A DNA stretch of 46,087 bases from Candidatus Omnitrophota bacterium (GTDB lineage: Bacteria > Omnitrophota > Gorgyraeia > Zapsychrales > Aceulaceae). Shown here piece after piece: positions 30,620-41,600 of this stretch. The translations under genes were made by a program, and so were the position numbers. Where the stretch lies: NCBI GenBank assembly GCA_029564765.1, contig JAKQPK010000002.1, positions 1-46,087 of the forward strand, given 5' to 3'. The notes beneath the pieces are model-generated. The model was not told the origin of the DNA and did not search any database. It saw only the letters and a program-made list of their open reading frames with translations. The first letter of the stretch is position 1, and each line of letters begins with the position of its first letter.

Positions 30620-32572
30620 ATGAATTACTTAAACCTCATTCCACTGCTAGGCATTTTTGGGATCCTAGTTGCCATCTGGACATATTTTGATGTCAAGCGC
30701 AAGAATCAAGGATCAGCCCGCATGATCGAGATCGCCGAAGAAGTTCACTTAGGCGCAATGGTCTTTCTTAAAAGAGAATATACTGTCATCATCGTTTTCG
30801 GTCTTATTGTTTTTGTTGTTTTAGCTAAATTTCTAAGTCTAGGGACAGCTTTGGCTTACCTCCTTGGCGCATTTTGCTCCATGTTAGCCGGCGTTTTAGG
30901 AATGGAAGCTGCAACGCGCTCCAGCGCTCGCACAACCCAAGCCGCAGTCGATGGCGGGACACCCGCCGCGCTCGATGTGGCTTTTCGAGGCGGATCTGTC
31001 ATGGGTATCTCTGTTGCCGCGCTTGGGCTATTAGGATTGAGCGTTGTTTACATTTTGACCAAAGATCCTCTGATCATTAACGGTTTTGCCATGGGCGCTT
31101 CCTCTGTCGCTCTCTTTGCTCGCGTTGGCGGCGGTATCTACACAAAAAGCGCAGACGTTGGAGCAGACCTAGTTGGAAAAGTAGAGGAGCACATCCCAGA
31201 AGATGACCCACGCAATCCAGGTGTTATCGCAGACAATGTCGGTGATTGCGTTGGTGATACAGCCGGCATGGGCGCAGACCTGTTTGAATCTTATGTCGGA
31301 TCTGTGATCGCGACTATTGCCATCGGCGCAACTTTTTTAAATCCTCTCCCTTGGATGTTCCTCCCCTTAGGATTGATCGCCGTTGGTCTGGTCGCTTCAT
31401 TGATCAGCTTGCTGGCCATGGGGATCTTAAAGAAGCTAGAACCGCAGGAAGCATTAAGGTATGCAACCTATATCAGCGGTATTCTTTTTATTACCTTTGC
31501 TTTCTTTTTGGTCAAATCAACTGTGGGCGAGATCGGTGTCTTTTGGGCAGTTGTCAGCGGTCTTTTGGCTGGCATCTTGATCGGACTTGAAAGTGAATAT
31601 TTCACGAGTGGATCTCCTATCAAGGCCGTGGCAAAAAGCTGCCAATCTGGAGCCGCAACGAACATCATTGTCGGATTAGCCACAGCGTTTGAAAGCACAA
31701 TCCTGCCTATTCTAACGATCGCATTATCCATGTTCATTTCCCATCACTTTAGCGGACTTTACGGTATCGCTATCTCTGCTGTTGGGATGTTGGCAACGAT
31801 CGGTATCGTTATGTCCACGGATTCTTACGGCCCGATCGCGGATAACGCCGGCGGGATCGCGGAAATGGCTGGACTTCCCAAAGAAATCCGCAAGATCACA
31901 GATAAGCTCGACGCGCTAGGCAATACAACCGCGGCTATCGGTAAAGGTTTCGCGATCGGTTCCGCGGCCTTAACAGCGCTTGCTTTGTTCTCCGCTTATC
32001 AGCATACCGCCAAGATCGGTGTTATCGACCTCGCGAACATTAAGGTTGTACTGGGATTATTCTTAGGCGCCTTAATGCCTTTTGTCATCGCCGCCTTAAC
32101 GATGAAAGCTGTCGGCCGCACAGCGGACATGATGGTCGTCGAGATCCGAAAACAATTCAAAGAGATCGTTGGGTTACGTGAAGGAAAAGCAAAGCCTAAC
32201 ACAGCGAGCTGTGTTGACATTGTCACCAAAGGTTCTCTTAAAGAAATGGTCGTTCCTGGCGTCATAGCTGTTGTCGCTCCCTTGGCAGTAGGATTCTTCA
32301 TGGGAAAAGAGGCCTTGGCAGGATTCCTCGCGGGATCTCTTGTCTGCGGCGTTCTTTTGGGCATCATGATGACCAACGGAGGCGCTATCTGGGACAATGC
32401 CAAGAAATGGATCGAGGCTGGGAATCTCGGAGGAAAAGGAACACCGACTCATGAAGCTGCTGTTGTTGGTGATACCGTTGGTGATCCCTTTAAAGACACA
32501 ACAGGCCCGTCCATGAACATCTTGATCAAGCTGATGGCTGTTGTCGCTTTGGTTTTTGCACCGCTTCTATAA
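30620..32572 (+). CDS. hppA: K+-dependent membrane-bound pyrophosphatase
   Basis: An ion-pumping membrane pyrophosphatase of 650 residues with about 16 membrane helices. It uses PPi to move Na+ and/or H+ across the cytoplasmic membrane. Catalytic stretches are intact: [56 protein letters not shown] and [17 protein letters not shown]. The segment [18 protein letters not shown] has Ala and Gly where K+-independent enzymes have Lys and Thr, so the enzyme should need K+. Glu in DLFESYVGS fits the Na+-pumping group, but I would not exclude H+ transport. AAGGAGGAG precedes the ATG. It is monocistronic and ends at a strong terminator. Confidence 0.96.
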   Translation: MNYLNLIPLLGIFGILVAIWTYFDVKRKNQGSARMIEIAEEVHLGAMVFLKREYTVIIVFGLIVFVVLAKFLSLGTALAYLLGAFCSMLAGVLGMEAATRSSARTTQAAVDGGTPAALDVAFRGGSVMGISVAALGLLGLSVVYILTKDPLIINGFAMGASSVALFARVGGGIYTKSADVGADLVGKVEEHIPEDDPRNPGVIADNVGDCVGDTAGMGADLFESYVGSVIATIAIGATFLNPLPWMFLPLGLIAVGLVASLISLLAMGILKKLEPQEALRYATYISGILFITFAFFLVKSTVGEIGVFWAVVSGLLAGILIGLESEYFTSGSPIKAVAKSCQSGAATNIIVGLATAFESTILPILTIALSMFISHHFSGLYGIAISAVGMLATIGIVMSTDSYGPIADNAGGIAEMAGLPKEIRKITDKLDALGNTTAAIGKGFAIGSAALTALALFSAYQHTAKIGVIDLANIKVVLGLFLGALMPFVIAALTMKAVGRTADMMVVEIRKQFKEIVGLREGKAKPNTASCVDIVTKGSLKEMVVPGVIAVVAPLAVGFFMGKEALAGFLAGSLVCGVLLGIMMTNGGAIWDNAKKWIEAGNLGGKGTPTHEAAVVGDTVGDPFKDTTGPSMNILIKLMAVVALVFAPLL

Positions 32573-32594
32573 ACAAGCGCGATCTAAAGAAAAC

Positions 32595-32630
32595 AAAAAG
32601 GCGTGAACTTAATTAGTTCACGCCTTTTTT
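32595..32630. terminator. Bidirectional Rho-independent terminator
   Basis: AAAAAGGCGTGAACT (32595-32609) pairs perfectly with AGTTCACGCCTTTTT (32615-32629) around a 5-nt loop, giving T-runs on both strands. It ends hppA on the plus strand and the glycosyltransferase operon on the minus strand. Confidence 0.93.
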
Positions 32631-32647
32631 ATATGCTGTCCTGCAGA

Positions 32648-34321
32648 TCAGCGCGTTCGATAAAGATGCGCGCTCATTCCCTTTGTTCGAAATTCAGAGA
32701 TCTTTGGAAAGCGCAGGTCAAACGCGCTTAAAACAATATTCTCGAATTTCTCAGACGCTCCCGCTAAAAGCACCCAGGCCCGAGGCGCGTTCACCGAGTA
32801 AGGCAAAGGAGTCCCTTCAAAAACAAAGAAAACATCATCGCCGGTCATTTCCGCACGTACCAATGACCTTACATATTGATGGGTCTTATTGTACACGTTG
32901 AATTCATAGCGAAAGAACGTAAAACGTTTATCTTTCAACAGACGATACCCTTCCCAGAATTTCGCGATCCGCACGCCTTGCTTTGGAACGCCACCCTCCA
33001 TCCCAGCCCATTCCGTCGTAAAAAGCCTAGCCAGATGGCAGCGTCCGCCATAATACCATAACGGAAATTGAGCGGCTGAATTAAGGAACAGGAGGTCTCC
33101 TTTTTGGTAATTCTGGCAAACAAACCCTATCGCTTCCCGCGTATGTTCACGGCAGTAATCCTTCGTGAACCCTTGAAGCATGGAAAAAAATGCCTGGCTG
33201 CCAAGGCAAAGCATCAGCGCAACGACAACGGCCAAAGAAAATTTCTTATGAATATTGCGCGCCAGCCATAGGACACCTTCCACAACACATATGAGAACGC
33301 CAGGAAATAAAAATAACAAAAGCCTCCCCCTGAACGGATATTTATGAAAAATAGCTGCGGCTAGCGTGACAAGGATGGAAAATAAAAATAAGAACGCGTA
33401 AACCCTTTGTTTTCGGATCAATGATATCAGGCCTAAAACGAACAAAGGAAAACCAACGGCCGCGGTCGGAAAATAAAGCGGATCAACGAACATTTCTGAA
33501 AAAACCTTTTGGATCCATTGCGCGGCAGCCCAAGAGAATAAAGGGCTTTCCAGCAAAGCACCCTTCCACATCTGAAACAGCAGATCATTTGTGACCATGC
33601 TGGACAGGACTCGCTGATAAAGAAACCAAAAACTAACAGCCCAGCAGCCATAGATCAGAAAAGCGCACATCAAACATCGCCACCGCTTTCTCAAGACGGT
33701 CATAAAGAACGCGGTAAACCCAAAGCTTGCCAGAACAAATAATGTCGCGTTAGAGATCCACATCGCAACAGCGCCTATCAATCCGATCGCGCAGGAAGTT
33801 TTAAAGCGAAAAGGGGCCTGCATGAAACGGCCAAAGATCAAGACAAGCACAAGCCCTAAGAATAGGTCTAAAGAATATTGCTTTAATTCCGCGGAATAAT
33901 AGATCAAAGACGGCGACAAACAAAAGAAACCCAGAGCCAGGATCATTAGCGTTCTATCCTGAAATCTTTTGAGCAAACGATAGAACAAAAACAAAGAAGC
34001 TACCCCAAAAATAAATGGAAAAAGGCGTAACGCGTATTCCTGCGCACCAAAAATAAGGGTCGCGGTCTTTGTCAGCACAAGAAAGCCTAAGGGCGGCTTT
34101 GAAAAATCAGGAAAAACCTCAATACCGCGCACGATATCCCAGAGAGAGCGGCTTGTCAGGCTCACGGCCACCCACGCCTCATCGGTCCACAACGAACAAT
34201 TCGTTAAATAATGTTTGAGTCGGACAAAAATACCTAGCGCGATCAAGCCAAAACAAACAAGTTCAGTCCACCCCTTGCTGGATAAAAAACGTCCTGAGCG
34301 ATCTTTAATGATCTGGATCAT
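32648..34321 (-). CDS. GT-C family membrane glycosyltransferase (ArnT/PMT-like)
   Basis: A polytopic protein of 557 residues with about 12 membrane helices. The first periplasmic loop has the GT-C motif CSLWTDEAWVAVSL with Asp-Glu, and the next loop DFSKPPLGFLVL is typical of the ArnT/PMT family, which uses polyprenyl-phosphate sugars. The last about 150 residues form a periplasmic domain. It probably transfers a sugar to a lipid or a protein outside the cytoplasmic membrane; the target is unknown. The ATG at 34321 overlaps the U32 stop as ATGA; an earlier in-frame ATG at 34342 is less likely. Confidence 0.85.
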   Translation of the reverse strand: MIQIIKDRSGRFLSSKGWTELVCFGLIALGIFVRLKHYLTNCSLWTDEAWVAVSLTSRSLWDIVRGIEVFPDFSKPPLGFLVLTKTATLIFGAQEYALRLFPFIFGVASLFLFYRLLKRFQDRTLMILALGFFCLSPSLIYYSAELKQYSLDLFLGLVLVLIFGRFMQAPFRFKTSCAIGLIGAVAMWISNATLFVLASFGFTAFFMTVLRKRWRCLMCAFLIYGCWAVSFWFLYQRVLSSMVTNDLLFQMWKGALLESPLFSWAAAQWIQKVFSEMFVDPLYFPTAAVGFPLFVLGLISLIRKQRVYAFLFLFSILVTLAAAIFHKYPFRGRLLLFLFPGVLICVVEGVLWLARNIHKKFSLAVVVALMLCLGSQAFFSMLQGFTKDYCREHTREAIGFVCQNYQKGDLLFLNSAAQFPLWYYGGRCHLARLFTTEWAGMEGGVPKQGVRIAKFWEGYRLLKDKRFTFFRYEFNVYNKTHQYVRSLVRAEMTGDDVFFVFEGTPLPYSVNAPRAWVLLAGASEKFENIVLSAFDLRFPKISEFRTKGMSAHLYRTR

Positions 34322-35553
34322 ACACTCTCTCTTTTTTTCCAAATGAACACCTTATCCTTAGGCCTTACAACAAACGGCAGCTTAACACCAACAGCCGATC
34401 CCTTGGGCGCTTCTTTGATAAACACATGATCGCTTTGCATCTCTTTTATTTTTGTCTCAAGCGCTGGCGTTGAATTCCCAATAAAAAGAATAGTATCACC
34501 TTTCTTGAGAACCCCACCTTGAACGCGAATATCCGCCACCTGGATCTTGGCATAGAACTTCTTGACCTCGCCTATGTAAACTTTTTCATGAGTGTGGCCT
34601 AGGCCTTGGCTCATGTCTTTCTTGGAAGGCGTCCCAAAGTAAAACCCAGATGAAAATCCGCGGTTATAAACTTTTTGCACATCTTTTTTAAGATCACCTT
34701 TAAGTTTTGTTGTGAGCTTACCCTTACAAAAAGCATCCATGGCCTTGCGGTACGCCCTGACAACAACACGAATATATTCCGGTGAGCGCATCCGGCCTTC
34801 GATCTTAAAAGCCACCAAGCCGCTTTCCATGAGCTTATCTAAAAAATCAATGGCGCAAAGGTCTTTGGGGCTAAGCACATAGTCTTGTCCTAAAATATAT
34901 TGCGACTCATCATCCACATCGCGGATCGCGAATTCTCGACGACAAGGCTGCAGGCATTCTCCCCGGTTGGCGGACTTATCAAACGAAAGTTCCGACAAAA
35001 AACATCGCCCCGAAATGCTCACGCACATCGCCCCATGGACAAAGGCCTCAAGATCACAAGGTATTTTCCGCTTTTTAACCTCCCTAGTGATCTGCTGAAT
35101 ATCATCAAGAGTACATTCACGCGCCAGAACAATCCGCGAAACGCCTAGGCGGGCGTAAAAAGCCACCGCATCCGCGCTAGCAACAGAAGCCTGCGTTGAA
35201 AGATGTACCTTTAAGCCTGCCTCCATAGCCATGGACAAAGCGGCCGTATCCCACAAGATCACAGCATTTACCTCGGCCGCCTTAGCTTCTTTTAAAATAC
35301 GTCTTAGCTTTGGTCGGTCGGCCTCCATGATGATCGTATTGACGGTCAGATATCCTTTAACCCCGCGCTCATGCAAGAAATTTATGACCTTCTTGATCTC
35401 TAAAAGATCAAAGTTCGATGCCTCATGGCGCATGTTAAGCGTTTTGACACCGAAGTAGACCGCATCTGCGCCGGCAGAGGTTGCCGCATGTACGCTGGCC
35501 CAATCCCCTGCTGGGGCCACAAGTTCAGGATATATTTTTTTATGCGTTTTCAT
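34318..35553 (-). CDS. U32 family protein (TrhP/YegQ type, tRNA hydroxylation)
   Basis: A 411-residue member of the peptidase U32 family, most of which are now seen as RNA hydroxylation factors (TrhP, RlhA). It starts ELVAPAGDWASVHAATSAGADAVYFG, has VHLSTQASV, and carries the four family cysteines in AMCVSISGRCFLS and GECLQPCRREF, probably iron-sulfur ligands. KIEGRMRSPEYI and a C-terminal beta domain (about 325-405) complete it. A putative promoter (TTGCTC-N17-TATAGT, minus strand 35589-35561) would start transcription right at the ATG, hinting at a leaderless mRNA, if real. It is upstream of the GT-C gene in one operon. Confidence 0.93.
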   Translation of the reverse strand: MKTHKKIYPELVAPAGDWASVHAATSAGADAVYFGVKTLNMRHEASNFDLLEIKKVINFLHERGVKGYLTVNTIIMEADRPKLRRILKEAKAAEVNAVILWDTAALSMAMEAGLKVHLSTQASVASADAVAFYARLGVSRIVLARECTLDDIQQITREVKKRKIPCDLEAFVHGAMCVSISGRCFLSELSFDKSANRGECLQPCRREFAIRDVDDESQYILGQDYVLSPKDLCAIDFLDKLMESGLVAFKIEGRMRSPEYIRVVVRAYRKAMDAFCKGKLTTKLKGDLKKDVQKVYNRGFSSGFYFGTPSKKDMSQGLGHTHEKVYIGEVKKFYAKIQVADIRVQGGVLKKGDTILFIGNSTPALETKIKEMQSDHVFIKEAPKGSAVGVKLPFVVRPKDKVFIWKKRESV

Positions 35554-35632
35554 TATTTACACTATAACGTAAAACATCATCAAGAGCAATCAGATGCCGA
35601 TGAAAAAATCTAGAATAAAATAACTTATATTT

Positions 35633-38600
35633 TTAAGAAAAGCGGCGGGAAAAAAAGCGACGAGCGCGCCCTAACAGATCCATAACAGGCGTCGGGCGTT
35701 CATCAAAATAGCGGTGAGCGATAAAGACCAGCATGCCAGAGCTCATGTAAAATAACGGGCTATCCCATAATTGCGATAGATAGTTAGTGCCGACACCTAA
35801 TGAGAAAATAAAAATGATGGAGTCAATATTTTTGGCGATCTGAGACCTTATTGAATAATGATCTGTTGCTCTTTTTCTACCACAGCGCCCAGACCGATCG
35901 AGTATGCGGGCAAGATATCCCCAAACGCTCGTCTGCAAAAGAGTGGCCAAGCCTAAGCCGCTGATCAAAAAAGTGCGCATACCTTGTGTCAACCAATACG
36001 CTTCATAGGGGAAAAACTGATTGATGATCCGAAATCCATGGTGGATCTGAAAACCAAAAGTAGCACCCAAAACACCCATGCCAAGCGCGCTTAAGACATT
36101 CCACCGCCTCTTCGCCACATATCCCGCGAACAGCTGGCCCAAGAATCCTGTTACAGATCCCGTGAGCGTATTGCGTAACAACTCATCCATCCAGATATCC
36201 TTTAAGGCAAAGCCGGAAATAAAAAAGAAGACGATCGACCAGCTGCTGCAAAGCAAGGTCTGCGTAGGCCAAACTTCTTCTGCGGCAAATCTAGAAGATT
36301 CATCTACGGTTCGCGTTGTCGCCATCAGCGGCAATAATGGCTTTATCTGACCTTGATCTTGAATACGGATCACGACTGCAGTGATGCTGCTCAATGATCC
36401 CTGGGCGATCTTTGTCGATTTATTATTACGATAATGAACGTGTTGTCCTCGAGAAAGAACTTCGATCTCGCCTCTTCCACCTAAGACAACAAGCGCATGC
36501 GTTAAAAAACATCCCAGTCCGCAGTCCCGAGGATTAGAAAAAACCTTGCTAGTATAACGAGTCTCAAAAGCCATCGTAATCTCTTCAAATCCTGGCCCAT
36601 CATCCACGAAAACCATCTCCACAGCTGCCTGAGATCCTTGCTGAAAACGCTGAACGCCTATGCCGACATGTCGCGCATTACGATCAAAATAACGTGCCTG
36701 AAAAAGGTTGGAAACCATCTCAAAAAAAACAAAAAAAGCCAGCATCCTGGTATCAACACAGTTGATGTCAGCACAAAGGAATGGCGTAAAATTCTCTCGA
36801 TAATAGGAGATCGCCTTTGTATCCAACAGTTGCCGCACATCCACGTACCCTTCGCGAGTATACACGCCTCCTAAAAGAGGGGTATCAAAACCTTTTTCCA
36901 AGAAAGAAAAGATCTTGCGATAGAGCTCTACTAAGTCAGAATTTATAAATGCCTCTCGCGGCATGACAACAAAAAGATTATGTTGCCGTATCCGATTTTG
37001 GCCCAAAAGGAGATCTAGGTCCTGCCGAAATTCCTCTTCTGTTTTGATCACTAATTCACGATCTGGGTCGTGACCAAAATTAATACAATCTGTAAAATCA
37101 AAAGGTTGGTGCGCTGATCTTAATCTTTCTCGAATGACAACCATATTATGTATCCACCTCGTAAAAGCACGATGCATCATGCTTGTAATCCTTACAAGCG
37201 CAGAAGAAGTTCCCTGCAAAAACGCATATTGCTCCATAGCTTGAGGCGATGTAAAGAAGTCAAAGATCGCAACTAGCTGGCTCTTACCGTCGATCAGGGG
37301 AAAAACTTTTCCGTCCTTGCGGATGATCGCTTGATAATCCGAAGGATAACGTAATGAAAAATAATATCCATCCGCGTTCAAAAAATGCTCTTCGCCAGTA
37401 AAAAGACGTCCTGGCGTTGAGTGCCGCGCGATCAGATCTGGGATCTCTTGAGCATGCTCATAATCTTCAAATCTGCTAAAATTCTCAGCCAACTCTCCAC
37501 GATATCGCTTGTTAATAGCAAAAAGCGGCAAGGCAAAACATGACACGGCACCTTTTTGCATAGACACACTGTGCTGTAAAATGGCTTTTATCGTGTTGGC
37601 TAAACAAGCTCTTAAAAGCCCTCCAAACAACAACCAATGGATATTCTTTTCCCGCTGCACATGAATATCTGCCATGCACGCATCAATAGAGATCTCTTCA
37701 AAGTCCTCAACCTTGATAAAAGGCAGTTGCGCCGCGCGAACAGCCCGGCGCAACTCTTCAGCTTGCGCATCTTCCGAGGAATACGGAAAATAATCATCAA
37801 CCTCAATAACCTTTCCCTGTCTAAAGCGGGAAAGAGAACAATAAGGACACAGAGCGGATGATAAAGAAGAACTTGTTTTCGTCGACTGGCAAAATCTTGT
37901 CGTCAATTCTTGGAACTCGCTTTTCAAGGACGAAGAAACGCCAAAAACATCTGGACCTGGGACAACAATATCCAAAACGCGCAAAACATTAAAGCGTCTT
38001 GGTACAGACCTAAACAGACGCTGACTATCGACATAATGACCGTTGGCCAAGGATAGCGTTGAGCGCTCACAAAGCGATTGGGCTGAAAAATTCTTTTCAG
38101 GCAAGGGAAATTCACGGTTCAAAAGATATCCGTACATGTTTAAAGTCGCTTGATCGACCACGCCGTCTTTCTGAAGGACAAAATACCCTCGGTCAAAAAG
38201 CTGTTGCGCTAATACACCCCAGCCGCTCCGTTCCTGAGCGAGAACATTTTGCAGTACAGTCCATGAATATCCACGCTGCCCTTTTTCTGAGAATTCTTGA
38301 TCAAAAAGCTGAAGAAAGGTGTCGTCGACCAAACAATATTCTTCCCCAGACTGTATCACAAGAAAGGAATGAAAATAAACGACATTGAAAGCGTCAGTCG
38401 ATTGATGCAAAAAGATCTTGATCGGCAATCCCCTTTTCTTTGAAAGATGGGCTGCGATCAAAGCAATATTGGATACAGAATGCGCGCACGCCCCGAACAG
38501 AACCTTAGGGGTAAGCCCATGCTCTTTAGAAACACCTTTAGGGGCAACAAATGTCTGCCATGGAAGGCCGCTATTTTTGTGTCGACGAAAAACCTGCAAA

Positions 38601-41600
38601 AATGCGCGGCGATTACGAGCGATGACATCCTGAATGAGACCTTCCAGCACTGATGAAGAGGGGTTTTCTACCTCTGGCCGGCCTTTAGAAAGAGCCAAGA
38701 AGAAAGACGAATTCAACGGCAGGCCACCTCTCTTTTCTTTTTGATGAATAACCGAAGAAATTTTGGCTCCTCGATCAGTTAATATTTCTTTGATCTCTAA
38801 AGGTATCTCGACGCCAAACCAGGCTGCCCGCTTGGCGTAAGCCTTGCGAAAAAAGACCGAATGGATCGCTGCCGCAACGATCTTCCACGCAAGCCATGTA
38901 GACCAGGACCTCCGCTCTAAAGCTAAAAGGTCTTTCTCGAACTTAGCTGATGGGCCATCTTTTCGAAGACGCATATTCCCTCCACCAACAATAGCAGAAA
39001 AAATACCCAACAATCCTGGCTTACGATATTTCCAAGATCTAGGTTTTAGATTCCGAGGCCCAAAAACAGACATCTCTCCTTTTAAAAGATTCAGGACCTG
39101 GGGAAGTTCATCAATGCCAGACATTCTCAGAACAGACCCCAGAGAGGTCACCTGACCGTCCTTCATGGTCCTTAGCTTTAGAACTCTGATGTCTTTCCCT
39201 TCCAACCCTTTTCTCATACAAAGAAAGAATGGGTTTTGCCGATCGACCAGCGCTGTGAACAAAGAACAGAAAAAGATCATCCCGATAGCAGGAATAGCAA
39301 TAACAACAGTCACAAAAAGATCTATAAGCCTCATGGTTGTGCTTAAAAAAACATTTTCGCCGCTGATCCCCATGGCGCGACAAAGTGCCCTAGAAAAAAA
39401 GAGCGCTATCACGACAACAGATGTCAAGACCTTGCAAAGCACAAGCCAAAGAGGTTGGCTGAGGATCCATTCCTCCAGCCAGAAGCTAGCGTCTGATGAA
39501 TTTTTGAATGAATGCTCGATACCTGTCCCAACGAACGCCATCCCAAAAAAAGGAGCAAGAGACAAGGTTGCGGCCAGAAAGAAAGCTTTGTTTTCTTTCA
39601 TAAAAGAAAATATGCGCTCAGCGACACTTAATATCGACGAAACAGAACCTTTTGATCGGCTCTTTAAAAGTGATCGTTGAATAACTTCTTGAAGTTCTGA
39701 AGGGTCGACCGGCTTATCTAAAAGTAAAAGGCCCATCGACTGGATCTGTTGTCGTTGTTCCTTCGTAGCCCACCCTGTCATCAACACAACAGAAATAGAT
39801 GGGAATTCATCAGCGACTTGCACAGCCAAATCTATGCCTGTGGCCTCGCCCATATTGACATCAGAGATGATCAGGTCAATGGATTCTGTGCGAAGGATCT
39901 CTATCGCATGCGCGGGGTCTTTGGCCTGACGCGTGCTGTATCCAAAAGACTCAACGAACATCGCTACAAGTTCACGGTTGGTCATTTCGTCATCGACAAC
40001 TAGAACAACGATGGACGATCCCGCGGCGTCTTGGCACAATCGTTTGATCAATCTTCCGTTAAATGATAACGCCAAATGGGGATTCATATAAAATGGAACG
40101 CCGCGAGGATGCGTGGAAAGCTCAGAGCTATTAATAAAGAAACACGCTTGGCTGCGCTCAGCGATCTTCAAAAGATACGGCTCCATTGTCTGAAAATTTT
40201 CTTCGGCTTGGTCAGCAGGGATCCCTGAATTTAAAAGAGTGATAATATCAATGTCCAAGTCCATAATGCTTAGCCCAAAACGTGCATCAGCCAATTCGTT
40301 GAGGCTATATGTGTCAGCGGGAAGGCTTTGAAGATTGAACGGCTTAGGCGCGAACCTACCAAGCTTGTGCCCAAGGTTAATCCTAGACGCTATCCCTGTT
40401 GTGGCCAAGTACCCTAGATAATCGTGGCATTGAAGCCTTGAAAAACCAAAAACGATCTCTTTTTCCCACTGCACGCTTTCCTTTTTCAAAAAAGGTGTCC
40501 CAACATGAGCGCCGATATCAACATGCGCGTCTAAATAATCCCAAACAACTCCTCCTTGATCGATGATCGCTTGAGCTTCTTCGCGATAATGATCAAAAAA
40601 GAAGCTATAGGAAAGATTGTGCTGTCCACCCCAATAGATCCTTTTGCCGCCTAAAAGCTCAATGACCAAATAATATTTATTTCCAACATAAAATATATCG
40701 CCATTTAGAAAAACTTTGATAACAGGATAGATCTCACTTTCAGAAAACTTATCCGCTGTGATCACGCGCTGCTCTATGATCGCGCCTGGGAAAGAAAAGG
40801 ATTCCTTGGCTTCGACAACAAAATATTTCTCTCGATCGATCACAAGCCCCGAAGAACCTATGGCTTGACCTCTTGTCGCCTTCGACCGATCTTTCAGCCA
40901 AGCATACACCTCATCATGCTGGCCAAAAACTAAAAATTCAAAGACATCCTTAGAAGGCTCAAGGTCAACAAGGGCTTCAGTTACAATCCTCTCAATCACA
41001 GGGACCATATCTTTATGAGCGTACTCGCGTCCGGTCTCGGTGTAATCCCTGATAAACAACACCGCGGCGATCCTAAGGCTCATGCTATTCAACTTTTGAA
41101 TAATAGAGCGGATCTTATTCTTGATCTTAGTCTCGTCTCCTCTAAATGGCGGCCATGTATTGTTAGAAAAATAATCCGCCGAAAGCGATACGATTGCTGA
41201 CCCTTTTATCGAAAGAGGCAGGCCATACACAGCAAAATTCTGACTTTCTAACAAATAGTCAAAAAAGCACCAGTCTTCGACATGATTCACGCCAGCCAAC
41301 AACAATTCTGGTGGATAAATCTGATAAATTTTATCTACAAGACCATCTTGTTTGGCGTGACGCAACCAGCTAGCAGGCGTGATCTTAACATCGTCCCAAA
41401 GATCTTTATGAGAATCAAAATTAAGAAAAACAACAGGCTTGTCTTTTGCTGATGAAGAGATCCCGGAAGATGATAACTTTCCATTCGCAGACCTCTGTAC
41501 AACAGGCCTAACAGCTCCTAGATGGATAAGTCGGCGCTGAAATTCTTTCTGGGCCGTCACGGTATAAAGGTCAGAAAAGATTTCCTTGGCGCTGTCTACA

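Noticed and set aside
35640-36290. C-terminal membrane bundle of the giant protein as an Mpv17/PMP22 domain
   Set aside because: A faint likeness (TGSVTGFLGQLFAGYV) exists, but the second half does not follow the family pattern, so it is left as an unassigned membrane domain.
39165-39680. Plus-strand frame of 171 codons
   Set aside because: Antisense shadow of the transferase and receiver region of the giant gene.
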